From Clostridia bacterium (GTDB lineage: Bacteria > Bacillota > Clostridia > Oscillospirales > Acutalibacteraceae), in contig CAAFXS010000075.1 in the NCBI GenBank assembly GCA_900767025.1, positions 1-21,134 of the forward strand: 21,134 nt of DNA. The letters run 5' to 3'. The notes under the pieces are model-generated. The model was not told where the DNA came from. It made no database searches and saw only the letters and a list, made by a program, of their open reading frames with translations. Positions 1-6,263 of this stretch are shown in pieces. Numbering within the stretch: position 1 is the first letter of the stretch; each line of letters starts with the position of its first letter. The position numbers and the translations under genes were made by a program.

Positions 1-39
1 AATTTCTACACGCTGGCAGACTTCGAGAAATGGAACTGA
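1..39 (+). CDS. C-terminal end of a gene running in from the left (partial)
   Basis: Frame 1 is open from the window edge to a TGA at 37-39 and reads NFYTLADFEKWN. Only 12 residues are visible, so no function can be given. Two things make a real gene end plausible: the residue mix looks protein-like, and several hairpins follow, one of which (254-274) has a T-rich tract on the + strand as expected for a + strand transcript converging on pcrA. An open stretch this short could also be chance. Confidence 0.3.
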   Translation, partial: NFYTLADFEKWN

Positions 40-40
40 A

Positions 41-98
41 TTTCGTTTTCTTGCGATAATTGCTGTACGATGGTACCGCTTTATCGCAAAAAACGAAA
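41..98. repeat. Long imperfect palindrome (nested hairpin)
   Basis: The outer arms are TTTCGTTT (41-48) and AAACGAAA (91-98). The middle arms are TTGCGATAA (51-59) and TTATCGCAA (81-89). An inner GTAC-GATG-GTAC hairpin is flanked by GC pairs. The whole stretch can fold into one stem-loop of about 58 nt immediately after the stop codon at 39. There is no T-run on either side, so it is not a standard terminator. It may be an intergenic palindromic repeat or an RNA-stabilising structure. Confidence 0.6.
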
Positions 99-105
99 AG
101 TGCCT

Positions 106-140
106 AAAAGCGTCTTGGATTCGATGTCCAAGACGCTTTT
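106..140. terminator. Strong symmetric hairpin, probable bidirectional terminator
   Basis: A perfect 14-bp stem (AAAAGCGTCTTGGA at 106-119 with its complement at 127-140) closes a 7-nt loop. The stem starts with A4 and ends with T4, so each strand has a short U-tract. It lies between a possible + strand gene end (39) and the end of the - strand helicase gene (280), where a shared terminator is expected. A wider inverted repeat, TGCCTAAAA (101-109) and TTTTAGGCA (216-224), encloses it and the next repeat. Confidence 0.6.
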
Positions 141-144
141 ACAA

Positions 145-193
145 TCCCTCCGTCAGCACGGTGTGCTGCCACCTCCCTTTACACAAGGGAGGC
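145..193. repeat. Two-hairpin palindromic intergenic repeat
   Basis: Two adjacent hairpins are visible: CAGCAC/GTGCTG (154-159, 163-168) and CCTCCCTT/AAGGGAGG (172-179, 185-192). The whole is bounded by CCCTCC and GGAGGC. From memory, elements of this style (a short GC hairpin followed by CCTCCCTT...AAGGGAGG) are scattered through intergenic DNA of Ruminococcaceae-type genomes. No mobility gene is present. A genome-wide search would show its copy number. Confidence 0.6.
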
Positions 194-253
194 TAATAAG
201 GTTTGATTAATTATATTTTAGGCACGGTTCAGACCACTTTATCGACAGTCTGT

Positions 254-274
254 GGCAGATGCATTGCATCTGCC
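254..274 (+). terminator. Intrinsic terminator, + strand
   Basis: A perfect 10-bp stem, GGCAGATGCA (254-263) and TGCATCTGCC (265-274), around a single central T, is followed on the + strand by TTTTCTTATTTCTTTT. The T-rich tract is only on the + side, so it suits a transcript coming from the left. The - strand helicase mRNA also passes through the hairpin after its stop codon. Confidence 0.55.
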
Positions 275-279
275 TTTTC

Positions 280-2457
280 TTATTTCTTTTCGAGACGGGC
301 AAAGTTTGCCATCATTTTTTTAGTACCCGCCTTATCAAAGGCAACCTCCATAAGAATATCGTTGCCCATTGGCTGAAGTGAAAGAATTGTGCCTGTACCA
401 AAGGACTTATGCACAACGGTATCGCCGACTTTATAATCAACGGTTGATTTTGCGGCGGTGTTGCCTGCCTGACCGAATTTTCTTGCTCCCACGGCGGAAT
501 TATTTGTCTGCTGTGGGATTTTAACGGCAGTCTGCCTGAAATTCCTTACGGTAACATCGTCTGTTACATCAACAGGAATTTCCCTTAAAAATCTTGATGG
601 CATATTGCGGTTGGTGGTGCCGTACAACATTCTCTGCTGAGCATTGATTAAATAAAGCTTTTCCTTGGCTCTTGTGATTCCCACATAGGCAAGGCGGCGT
701 TCCTCCTCAAGCTCCTCTTCGCTGAACATACACTGTGCACCGGGGAAAATCCCCTCCTCCATACCTGGAATGAAAACAACAGGAAATTCAAGTCCCTTTG
801 CAGAGTGAAGGGTCATAAGCACAACTGCATCCTCGTTTTCATTATAGGAGTCGATATCACTGATAAGTGCAACATCCTCCAAAAAGTCGGATAAATCCGG
901 CTCCTCGCTTTCCTCCTGATATTTGATGAACATTGAGGAAAGCTCCTTAATATTATTAACCCTGTCCTCATAGCTTTCCGGGTCTTCACTGAGATAATCA
1001 AGATACTTTGTTGTTTCCAAAACCTCCTGCAAAAGGTCGCTCAAGGGCATCTTTTCATCAAGACATTTTTGAAAATGCCTAATCATATCTGTAAAGCCTT
1101 TTAGCTTTACGGCACTTCTTGAGGTTTTTTGGAACTCATCTGCCCTTTCGCAGACCTCAAAGGCGGAAAGACCCAAGCCGGTGGCAATCTCCATAACATT
1201 TGCAAACATTGTATCGCCTATCTGCCTTTTTGGAACATTGATAATTCGTTGCAATCTGACATTGTCGGCAGGATTATTAATAACTGCAAAATATGAGATA
1301 ATATCCTTAATTTCCTTGCGGTCAAAGAAACGGTGACCGCCGATAATCCTGTGTGAAATACCGCTTTTTGTAAGCATAATTTCAAGATTTCGTGACTGTG
1401 CATTCATACGGTAAAGGATTGCGTGGTCGCTGAGCTTTTTGCCGTTTTTCACATTTTTGAGAATTTCATCAATAATAAAGGCGGACTCGTCACTTTCGTT
1501 CATAGCAGTGTTGAATATAATTTTCTCCCCTGCACCCGAACGAGTGTAAAGGGTTTTGCCTTTACGATTTTTATTGTGTGCTATAACTGCGTTGGCACCG
1601 TCAAGAATATTTTGGGTTGAACGGTAGTTTTCTTCAAGACGGATAACCTTTGCGCCCTTGTATTGATGCTCAAAGGAAAGGATATTTTCAATGGTAGCAC
1701 CTCTGAAGCGGTAAATACTCTGGTCGTCATCACCAACAACGCAGATATTTTTATATCTATCTGCAAGCAGTGAGGTAAGCACATACTGTGCGTGGTTAGT
1801 ATCCTGATACTCGTCCACCATTACATATTTGAACTGATTTTGATAAAGCTCCCTAACCTCTTGATTTTCACGCAAAAGCATAACGGTGTTATAAATAATA
1901 TCGTCAAAATCCATTGCGTCGGACTTTTTAAGCTCCTGCTGATAAAGCTGGTAGCACTGAGCAATCTTGTCCTTGCGAAAATCCTTTGAATAGGTGCTTT
2001 TGTATTCCTCCGGGCTGATAAGACTGTCCTTTGCCCTGCTGATTTCACCGAGAATTGTTTTATGGTTTAAAAATTTATCCTCAATGCCAAGATGCTTTTG
2101 GCACTGCTTCATAACTCTTTTTTGGTCATCGGTATCATAAATTGTAAAATGACTGCTGTAACCGATATACTCACCGAAACGGCGGAGAATCCTTGCACAA
2201 CAGCTATGGAAGGTATAAGCCCAAATACTGTTGGCATCGTCACCTATTGCCCTTACAAGCCTTTCACGGAGCTCGCCTGCAGCCTTGTTTGTAAAGGTTA
2301 TGGCAAGGACCTGCCAAGGCTGAGCAAGACCCTCTTCAATAATATGCTGGACTCTGTTAACAAGCACGGTGGTTTTGCCGGAGCCTGCACCTGCAAGTAT
2401 AAGCAGAGGTCCTTCGGTTGTATCAACAGCAAGCTGCTGCATTTCATTTAATGGCAT
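280..2457 (-). CDS. pcrA: UvrD/PcrA-type superfamily 1A ATP-dependent 3'-5' DNA helicase
   Basis: This 725-residue protein unwinds DNA during repair and replication-conflict resolution, acting in the cytoplasm. Seen in order: Walker A GAGSGKTT (about residues 23-30), motif II VDEYQDTN, motif III GDDDQSIYRFRGA, motif IV region LEENYRST, motif V LHSAKGLEFPVVF, motif VI YVGITRAKEKLYL, and a C-terminal Tudor-like segment (VGDTVVHKSFGTGTI) typical of Gram-positive PcrA. The length is normal for PcrA. The open frame extends six codons further, but AGGAGA lies 6 nt before the ATG at 2457, so the start is placed there. No clear promoter precedes it; it may be read partly by readthrough from oadB, 60 bp upstream. 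PcrA is favoured over generic UvrD because of the C-terminal domain and Firmicute context. Confidence 0.95.
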   Translation of the reverse strand: MPLNEMQQLAVDTTEGPLLILAGAGSGKTTVLVNRVQHIIEEGLAQPWQVLAITFTNKAAGELRERLVRAIGDDANSIWAYTFHSCCARILRRFGEYIGYSSHFTIYDTDDQKRVMKQCQKHLGIEDKFLNHKTILGEISRAKDSLISPEEYKSTYSKDFRKDKIAQCYQLYQQELKKSDAMDFDDIIYNTVMLLRENQEVRELYQNQFKYVMVDEYQDTNHAQYVLTSLLADRYKNICVVGDDDQSIYRFRGATIENILSFEHQYKGAKVIRLEENYRSTQNILDGANAVIAHNKNRKGKTLYTRSGAGEKIIFNTAMNESDESAFIIDEILKNVKNGKKLSDHAILYRMNAQSRNLEIMLTKSGISHRIIGGHRFFDRKEIKDIISYFAVINNPADNVRLQRIINVPKRQIGDTMFANVMEIATGLGLSAFEVCERADEFQKTSRSAVKLKGFTDMIRHFQKCLDEKMPLSDLLQEVLETTKYLDYLSEDPESYEDRVNNIKELSSMFIKYQEESEEPDLSDFLEDVALISDIDSYNENEDAVVLMTLHSAKGLEFPVVFIPGMEEGIFPGAQCMFSEEELEEERRLAYVGITRAKEKLYLINAQQRMLYGTTNRNMPSRFLREIPVDVTDDVTVRNFRQTAVKIPQQTNNSAVGARKFGQAGNTAAKSTVDYKVGDTVVHKSFGTGTILSLQPMGNDILMEVAFDKAGTKKMMANFARLEKK

Positions 2458-2482
2458 AGTATTTCTCCTAATCAAGAATAAA

Positions 2483-2508
2483 TTAGGGTGACAAATCTGC
2501 CACCCTAA
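2483..2508 (-). terminator. Hairpin after oadB, probable terminator
   Basis: An 8-bp stem, TTAGGGTG (2483-2490) and CACCCTAA (2501-2508), with a 10-nt loop lies 10 bp past the oadB stop. On the - strand it is followed by AATTTATT, a moderate U-tract. Some readthrough into pcrA is likely because no separate pcrA promoter was recognised. Confidence 0.6.
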
Positions 2509-2517
2509 GATTTTAAA

Positions 2518-3726
2518 TCATCTGAGTAATGTAAGCAGGATACCTGCGGCAACTGCCGAGCCGATAACACCCGATACATTTGGTCCCATAGCGTGCATCA
2601 AAAGGAAGTTTGAGGGATTTTCCTGCTGACCGACCTTCTGCGATACACGAGCCGCCATTGGCACTGCAGAAACGCCTGCCGAACCGATGAGCGGGTTAAC
2701 CTTGCCTTTGGTGAGCACATACATCAGCTTACCGAATAGAACTCCGAATGCAGTTCCGAGAGAAAATGCAATCAGTCCCAAAAGAACAATACCTAATGTT
2801 TTAAGAGTAAGGAAGCTCTTTGCCGAGGTGGTTGCACCGACGGAAATACCAAGCATAATTGTTACAATATTCATAAGCTCATTTTGAGCGGCTTTTGCAA
2901 TTCTCTCGGTTCTTCCGCTTTCTTTAAGCAGGTTACCGAGCATAAGCATACCAACAAGTGTTGCGGCGTCGGGAAGAAGAAGAGATACAACAACTGTTAC
3001 TGCAATGGGGAATAAAATCTTTTCCATCTTTGAAACAGGACGAAGATTACCCATAACAACGCTACGCTCTTTTTTGGTGGTAAGGGCTTTCATTATCGGG
3101 GGCTGAATTACAGGCACTAACGCCATATACGAATACGCCGCCACGGCAATTGTACTAAGCATCGTTGGTGCCAAAATCGAGGTAACAAAGATTGCAGTAG
3201 GACCGTCCGCACCGCCGATAATAGCGATTGAGCCTGCCTCGTTAGGAGCAAAGCCTAAAAGAATTGCTCCGATATATGTGAAGAAGATACCGAACTGTGC
3301 GGCGGCACCTAAAATAAAGCTGCTGGGGTTTGCAATCAGCGGACCGAAATCGGTCATTGCGCCGATACCCAGGAAAATAAGCGGAGGATAAATTCCTGCC
3401 TTAACACCGAAATAAAGGAAATCCATAAGACCCGGAGTGCATCCCACAAACTCTCCTCTGCCGGCAAGCAAATCTCTAAAGCCGTCAAGGTCATGATACT
3501 GAACCGCTAAGTTGGCATCCGGTATATTTGCAAGAAGCATACCAAAGGCAATGGGAATCATCAAAAGGGGTTCAAAGCCTTTTTTGATACCAAGCCAAAG
3601 GAATACAAAGGAAAAAAGAATCATTACAAGATTAAGATAACCCTTATCTTCTGTGAAAAAATATGCATAACCTGAATTTGAGAAAATGCTGACAATTACT
3701 TCCCAAACTCCCTGAAGTATTTCCAT
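2518..3726 (-). CDS. Sodium-ion-translocating decarboxylase, beta subunit (OadB/GcdB/MmdB family)
   Basis: This 402-residue, highly hydrophobic integral membrane protein belongs to the family that couples decarboxylation of carboxybiotin to outward Na+ pumping (oxaloacetate, methylmalonyl-CoA, glutaconyl-CoA or malonate systems). The family's signature GGADGPTAIF is at about residues 171-180, with the Na+-site Asp near 174. The conserved C-terminal segment GPNVSGVIGSA lies about 20 residues from the end. The ATG at 3726 has an excellent SD, AAGGAGGGA. It lies 13 bp downstream of the gamma-subunit gene and shares its promoter. No alpha (carboxyltransferase) or biotin-carrier gene is in the window, so the substrate cannot be decided from this locus. 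Confidence 0.93.
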   Translation of the reverse strand: MEILQGVWEVIVSIFSNSGYAYFFTEDKGYLNLVMILFSFVFLWLGIKKGFEPLLMIPIAFGMLLANIPDANLAVQYHDLDGFRDLLAGRGEFVGCTPGLMDFLYFGVKAGIYPPLIFLGIGAMTDFGPLIANPSSFILGAAAQFGIFFTYIGAILLGFAPNEAGSIAIIGGADGPTAIFVTSILAPTMLSTIAVAAYSYMALVPVIQPPIMKALTTKKERSVVMGNLRPVSKMEKILFPIAVTVVVSLLLPDAATLVGMLMLGNLLKESGRTERIAKAAQNELMNIVTIMLGISVGATTSAKSFLTLKTLGIVLLGLIAFSLGTAFGVLFGKLMYVLTKGKVNPLIGSAGVSAVPMAARVSQKVGQQENPSNFLLMHAMGPNVSGVIGSAVAAGILLTLLR

Positions 3727-3739
3727 TTACTATCCCTCC

Positions 3740-4237
3740 TTAAAACGGCCTTGTGTTATCAATATTAGCGGCGTGTGCCCAAGGATTTCTGCCGCCCACA
3801 TTTTTCCTTTTAACCGAACGGATTACGGCGTTTCCGCCTTCTGTAACGGCAACCGCCGCGGCAATGGCGGCAACAACCTCACCGCTTATTCCGGGCTCAA
3901 CATAAGGAACGGCAGGTGCAGGAGCAACGGGAACAGGAGTTTGAATTTTAGGAGCATCTGTCTGTGTGATTTCATCAGGTGCAACACCTTGCTTTGCCGC
4001 CATTTTGGCAGCCTTTTTTGCCGCTCTTTTCTTTTTTCTTTCAGCCTTACGGGAAGCTCTTGCCGCCTCTCTCTTTTTAGACCTCACTTCTATCTTCGGA
4101 ACGATTTTACCGAAAAGCTTGAATATAAATATGAGAAGAAGAAGCACACCTACAACTACGGTAATACCTGAGATTACAAGAGTTGTAGTAAATAATGCAC
4201 TTCTATCCGCAGTTATTAACATTGAAATCGAACTCAC
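3740..4237 (-). CDS. OadG-family sodium pump decarboxylase gamma subunit, extended
   Basis: The protein has one N-terminal membrane helix (TLVISGITVVVGVLLLLIF), then a Lys/Arg/Ala-rich stretch of about 40 residues, a Pro/Ala linker (TPVPVAPAPAVPYVEP), and a C-terminus ending VAAIAAAVAV...NIDNTRPF. That tail, especially NTRPF, is characteristic of Firmicute OadG-like anchors that hold the complex at the membrane. At about 165 residues it is longer than common gamma subunits because of the basic insert. Start choice: the frame is open to 4321, but the predicted promoter -10 is at 4271-4276, and GGGGGAA (4244-4250) precedes GTG codons at 4240 and 4237. GTG 4237 is used here; ATG 4252 (no SD) and ATG 4222 are alternatives. 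It forms an operon with oadB. Confidence 0.8.
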   Translation of the reverse strand: MSSISMLITADRSALFTTTLVISGITVVVGVLLLLIFIFKLFGKIVPKIEVRSKKREAARASRKAERKKKRAAKKAAKMAAKQGVAPDEITQTDAPKIQTPVPVAPAPAVPYVEPGISGEVVAAIAAAVAVTEGGNAVIRSVKRKNVGGRNPWAHAANIDNTRPF

Positions 4238-4270
4238 CACAAATTCCCCCATTATAAAAACATTAATGCT

Positions 4271-4299
4271 ATTATAAAACATAAGATTATAGATTTCAA
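4271..4299 (-). promoter_or_regulatory. Promoter of the oadG-oadB operon
   Basis: On the - strand, TTGAAA (4294-4299) and TATAAT (4271-4276) are separated by 17 bp. The predicted start near 4264 leaves a leader of about 27 nt that contains the GGGGGAA SD. This supports a start codon downstream of the longest open frame. Confidence 0.75.
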
Positions 4300-4320
4300 C
4301 GAATTTTGAAAATTTTTTCA

Positions 4321-4342
4321 ATTATGGCAAAATTATGGCAAA
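4321..4342. repeat. Tandem 11-bp repeat between divergent promoters
   Basis: ATTATGGCAAA occurs twice in direct tandem (4321-4331, 4332-4342). It lies between the - strand oadG promoter and the + strand promoter of the micro-ORF, at about 37 bp upstream of the latter's -10. It could be a regulator site or a simple slippage duplication. Confidence 0.45.
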
Positions 4343-4356
4343 ATGTATAAAATTGC

Positions 4357-4384
4357 TTGATTTATTTTTAAAATAGTATATAAT
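4357..4384 (+). promoter_or_regulatory. Promoter of the 44-codon micro-ORF
   Basis: TTGATT (4357-4362) and TATAAT (4379-4384) are separated by 16 bp. The predicted start near 4391 leaves a short leader carrying the GGAGG SD. Confidence 0.65.
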
Positions 4385-4408
4385 ATTATTAGCAATGGAG
4401 GTATTACT

Positions 4409-4543
4409 ATGACAGAAAAAGCATTGGTAATTGCAATTTTAGTTGCGCTTATTCTTCTTTGGTTCACGGAAACATTAGGTATGCATAAAACCAGCAAAAT
4501 TCTCGGCGGAGCAATTGACCTGGGTTTTGCAGTTTTGCGATAG
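4409..4543 (+). CDS. 44-residue single-span membrane micro-protein, unknown function
   Basis: The ATG at 4409 is preceded by GGAGG at good spacing (about 8 nt), a near-consensus promoter lies upstream, and a strong terminator follows 19 bp after the TAG. That is a complete small transcription unit. The peptide begins MTEKAL, followed by a hydrophobic run (VIAILVALILLWF) that could span the membrane, then a short polar stretch (TETLGMHKTSKIL) and an amphipathic tail ending GFAVLR. I do not recognise a family. It is divergent from oadG-oadB, so a link to the membrane decarboxylase is possible but unproven. A type I toxin-like or small regulatory membrane protein is another possibility; no antisense RNA gene is evident. 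Confidence 0.65.
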   Translation: MTEKALVIAILVALILLWFTETLGMHKTSKILGGAIDLGFAVLR

Positions 4544-4562
4544 CATAAATTTTACATAATTT

Positions 4563-4590
4563 AACAGGCAGGTGATTTCACCTGCCTGTT
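4563..4590. terminator. Strong bidirectional terminator
   Basis: A perfect 12-bp stem (AACAGGCAGGTG at 4563-4574 with its complement at 4579-4590) closes a 4-nt loop. It lies between the convergent micro-ORF (ends 4543) and the coiled-coil gene (ends 4601). T-rich sequence follows on both sides, so it can end both transcripts. Confidence 0.8.
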
Positions 4591-4600
4591 GTCATTTCAA

Positions 4601-5161
4601 TTATTTGTTTTTGTTCTGGCTGTTCATAATGCCCTGCCTGATACGGCGAACATCCGAAAGAGCTTTATAAAGTGAATCGTCAATGGCAAGAAGAGTGTCG
4701 TCAGCGTAATTGTTAACAGCTGTAAGCATTTCTCTTGACTTATTCTGAGCGGTTGTTACCATCTCGTTAGCCTGATTTGTAGCATTTGACAGGATATCGG
4801 AAGCCTGATTCTGTGCATCGGTAATATAAGCATCGCCCTGCTCCTTAGCCTTGGCAATGATTTCAGCAGCCTCAGCCTGTGCGGTCTGGGTAATAACATC
4901 TCTTGCAACAAGCTCTCTTGCCTGCTCCTGAGCCTTGGCAATAATGTCTGCTGCCTGCTTGTTTGCCTCTTCAAGAATTGAATTTCTTGAGTCAACAATA
5001 GCCTTTGCCTGCTTTGTTTCCTGTGGGGTGTTAAGACGGATATCCTCAATAATTGTCTTAATCTTATCCACATCTACCGCATATTTTTTACTGAGCGGTA
5101 TTGAGGTTGCGTCATCAAGCACATCCTCTAAATCTTCAAGTAAAATGTCTGTATTAGTCAT
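4601..5161 (-). CDS. Coiled-coil protein (DivIVA/ATP-synthase-b-like), downstream of coaD
   Basis: The 186-residue protein has no membrane segment or catalytic motif. After a polar N-terminus (to about residue 50) it is almost continuous helix with Ala/Gln/Glu heptad and hendecad repeats, such as ANKQAADIIAKAQEQA, AEAAEIIAKAKEQ and QASDILSNATNQAN, i.e. a long coiled coil of the type often labelled 'ATPase' or DivIVA-like. Its ATG (5161) overlaps the end of coaD by 8 nt, and its SD (AAAGGAGA) lies inside coaD, so the two are translationally coupled. Genes of this kind commonly follow coaD in clostridia. A scaffold or cell-division/polar role is a guess from the coiled coil only. It ends just before the terminator at 4563-4590. 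Confidence 0.75.
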   Translation of the reverse strand: MTNTDILLEDLEDVLDDATSIPLSKKYAVDVDKIKTIIEDIRLNTPQETKQAKAIVDSRNSILEEANKQAADIIAKAQEQARELVARDVITQTAQAEAAEIIAKAKEQGDAYITDAQNQASDILSNATNQANEMVTTAQNKSREMLTAVNNYADDTLLAIDDSLYKALSDVRRIRQGIMNSQNKNK

Positions 5162-5645
5162 TTGATATATCTCCTTTACATCTTAAATTTATGTCATTGA
5201 CAATTTCCTTTGGAACATAGGAGGAAATGTCGCCGTTAAGGCTGCAAACCTCCTTAACCATACTTGAGGAAAGGAACATATTTTCACCGCTGGCGGTTAA
5301 AAAAACCGTTTCAATCCTCGGGTAAAGACTTTTATTAATAAGCGCCTGCTGAAATTCGTAATCAAAATCAGAAACGGCGCGAAGTCCCTTAACAATAGCA
5401 GTGGCATTCACCTTTCTTGCATATTCCACAAGAAGACCATTGTATGTATCAATTTCGATATTTTCACTGCTTATACATTTTTCTAAAAGCTCCATCCTTT
5501 CCTTAACGGTAAAGGCGGATTTTTTTGCGCTGTTGCTCATAACAAGAACTATTACCTTGTCAAAAAGCTCCGACGCTCTTTCGATAATATCAAGATGCCC
5601 CAGTGTAACCGGATCAAAACTACCGGGGCAAACAGCAATTTTCAT
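5154..5645 (-). CDS. coaD: Phosphopantetheine adenylyltransferase
   Basis: CoaD transfers AMP from ATP to 4'-phosphopantetheine, giving dephospho-CoA, the penultimate step of coenzyme A synthesis. The 163-residue length is normal. The nucleotidyltransferase signature is clear: CPGSFDPVTLGHLDII (residues about 6-21) with the TxGH motif, then VKGLRAVSDFDYEFQ in the middle and the phosphate-binding SSSMVKEV near 127-134. The start ATG (5645) has SD AAAGGAGAG inside the end of rsmD; only 1 nt separates the two genes. rsmD-coaD is a widely conserved pair. Confidence 0.96.
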   Translation of the reverse strand: MKIAVCPGSFDPVTLGHLDIIERASELFDKVIVLVMSNSAKKSAFTVKERMELLEKCISSENIEIDTYNGLLVEYARKVNATAIVKGLRAVSDFDYEFQQALINKSLYPRIETVFLTASGENMFLSSSMVKEVCSLNGDISSYVPKEIVNDINLRCKGDISND

Positions 5646-5646
5646 A

Positions 5647-6189
5647 TCAGCTCTCCTTTCTGTAAAGGGTTAGCTTTGTTTTACCGTAACGCCTGCTTCT
5701 GTCTGCATACCAGCCGTCAATGCTTTCCGGCAAGGCTTCATCACAGGAGGTTTCGCAAACAACGATACCGTCCTCCGACATAAGCCTTAACAGCAAAGGA
5801 AGGCATTTTTCGGTAAGCCCCTGATTGTAAGGCGGGTCGAGAAATGCAATGTCAAAATTATCCTTCCTGAGCAGGAAAGAGGTTGCCTCGGCAAAAACCA
5901 AATTTGACACGCCGTCAAAGCCGCAATGTGAAATATTTCCCTGAGTTATTTTAACTGCATCACGGTTGTTTTCAACAAAGGTACAGTGCCTTGCCCCTCT
6001 GGAAAGTGCTTCAATACCCAGCTGACCTGAGCCTGCAAAGAGGTCAAGAACCTTTTTGCCCTCAATTTCAAACTGAATCATTGAAAAAAGCGCTTCCTTA
6101 ACCGCCTGGGTTGTAGGCCTTGTTATATCCTCGCCGGGCAGAGTTTCAAGCCTTCTGCCTCTGGCGGAGCCTGTTATTACACGCATCAT
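5647..6189 (-). CDS. rsmD: 16S rRNA (guanine966-N2)-methyltransferase
   Basis: RsmD is an S-adenosylmethionine (SAM) dependent methyltransferase that modifies G966 of 16S rRNA during 30S assembly. The 180-residue protein shows the family N-terminus (RVITGSARGRRL), the TRPTTQAVKEALF segment, SAM motif I LDLFAGSGQLGIEALSRGA (about 49-67), and the catalytic DPPY motif (LDPPYNQG). Two ATGs stand in tandem (6189, 6186); AAGGAAG upstream suits the first. It heads the operon rsmD-coaD-coiled-coil gene, driven by the promoter at 6226-6254. Confidence 0.94.
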   Translation of the reverse strand: MMRVITGSARGRRLETLPGEDITRPTTQAVKEALFSMIQFEIEGKKVLDLFAGSGQLGIEALSRGARHCTFVENNRDAVKITQGNISHCGFDGVSNLVFAEATSFLLRKDNFDIAFLDPPYNQGLTEKCLPLLLRLMSEDGIVVCETSCDEALPESIDGWYADRSRRYGKTKLTLYRKES

Positions 6190-6225
6190 TTACAATTCTT
6201 CCTTACGATACATCTACACCCTAAT

Positions 6226-6254
6226 ATTATACAAACAACACATTTAATAGTCAA
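6226..6254 (-). promoter_or_regulatory. Promoter of the rsmD-coaD operon
   Basis: On the - strand, TTGACT (6249-6254) and TATAAT (6226-6231) are separated by 17 bp, close to the sigma-A consensus. It begins 10 bp beyond the uvrC stop codon, and no terminator is seen between uvrC and rsmD, so uvrC transcripts may also read through. Confidence 0.8.
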
Positions 6255-6263
6255 GGCGATAAG

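Noticed and set aside
2092..2451. 119-codon + strand open frame opposite pcrA
   Set aside because: It is a shadow of the helicase coding strand, with no SD and no protein-like motif; the helicase motifs on the other strand are unambiguous.
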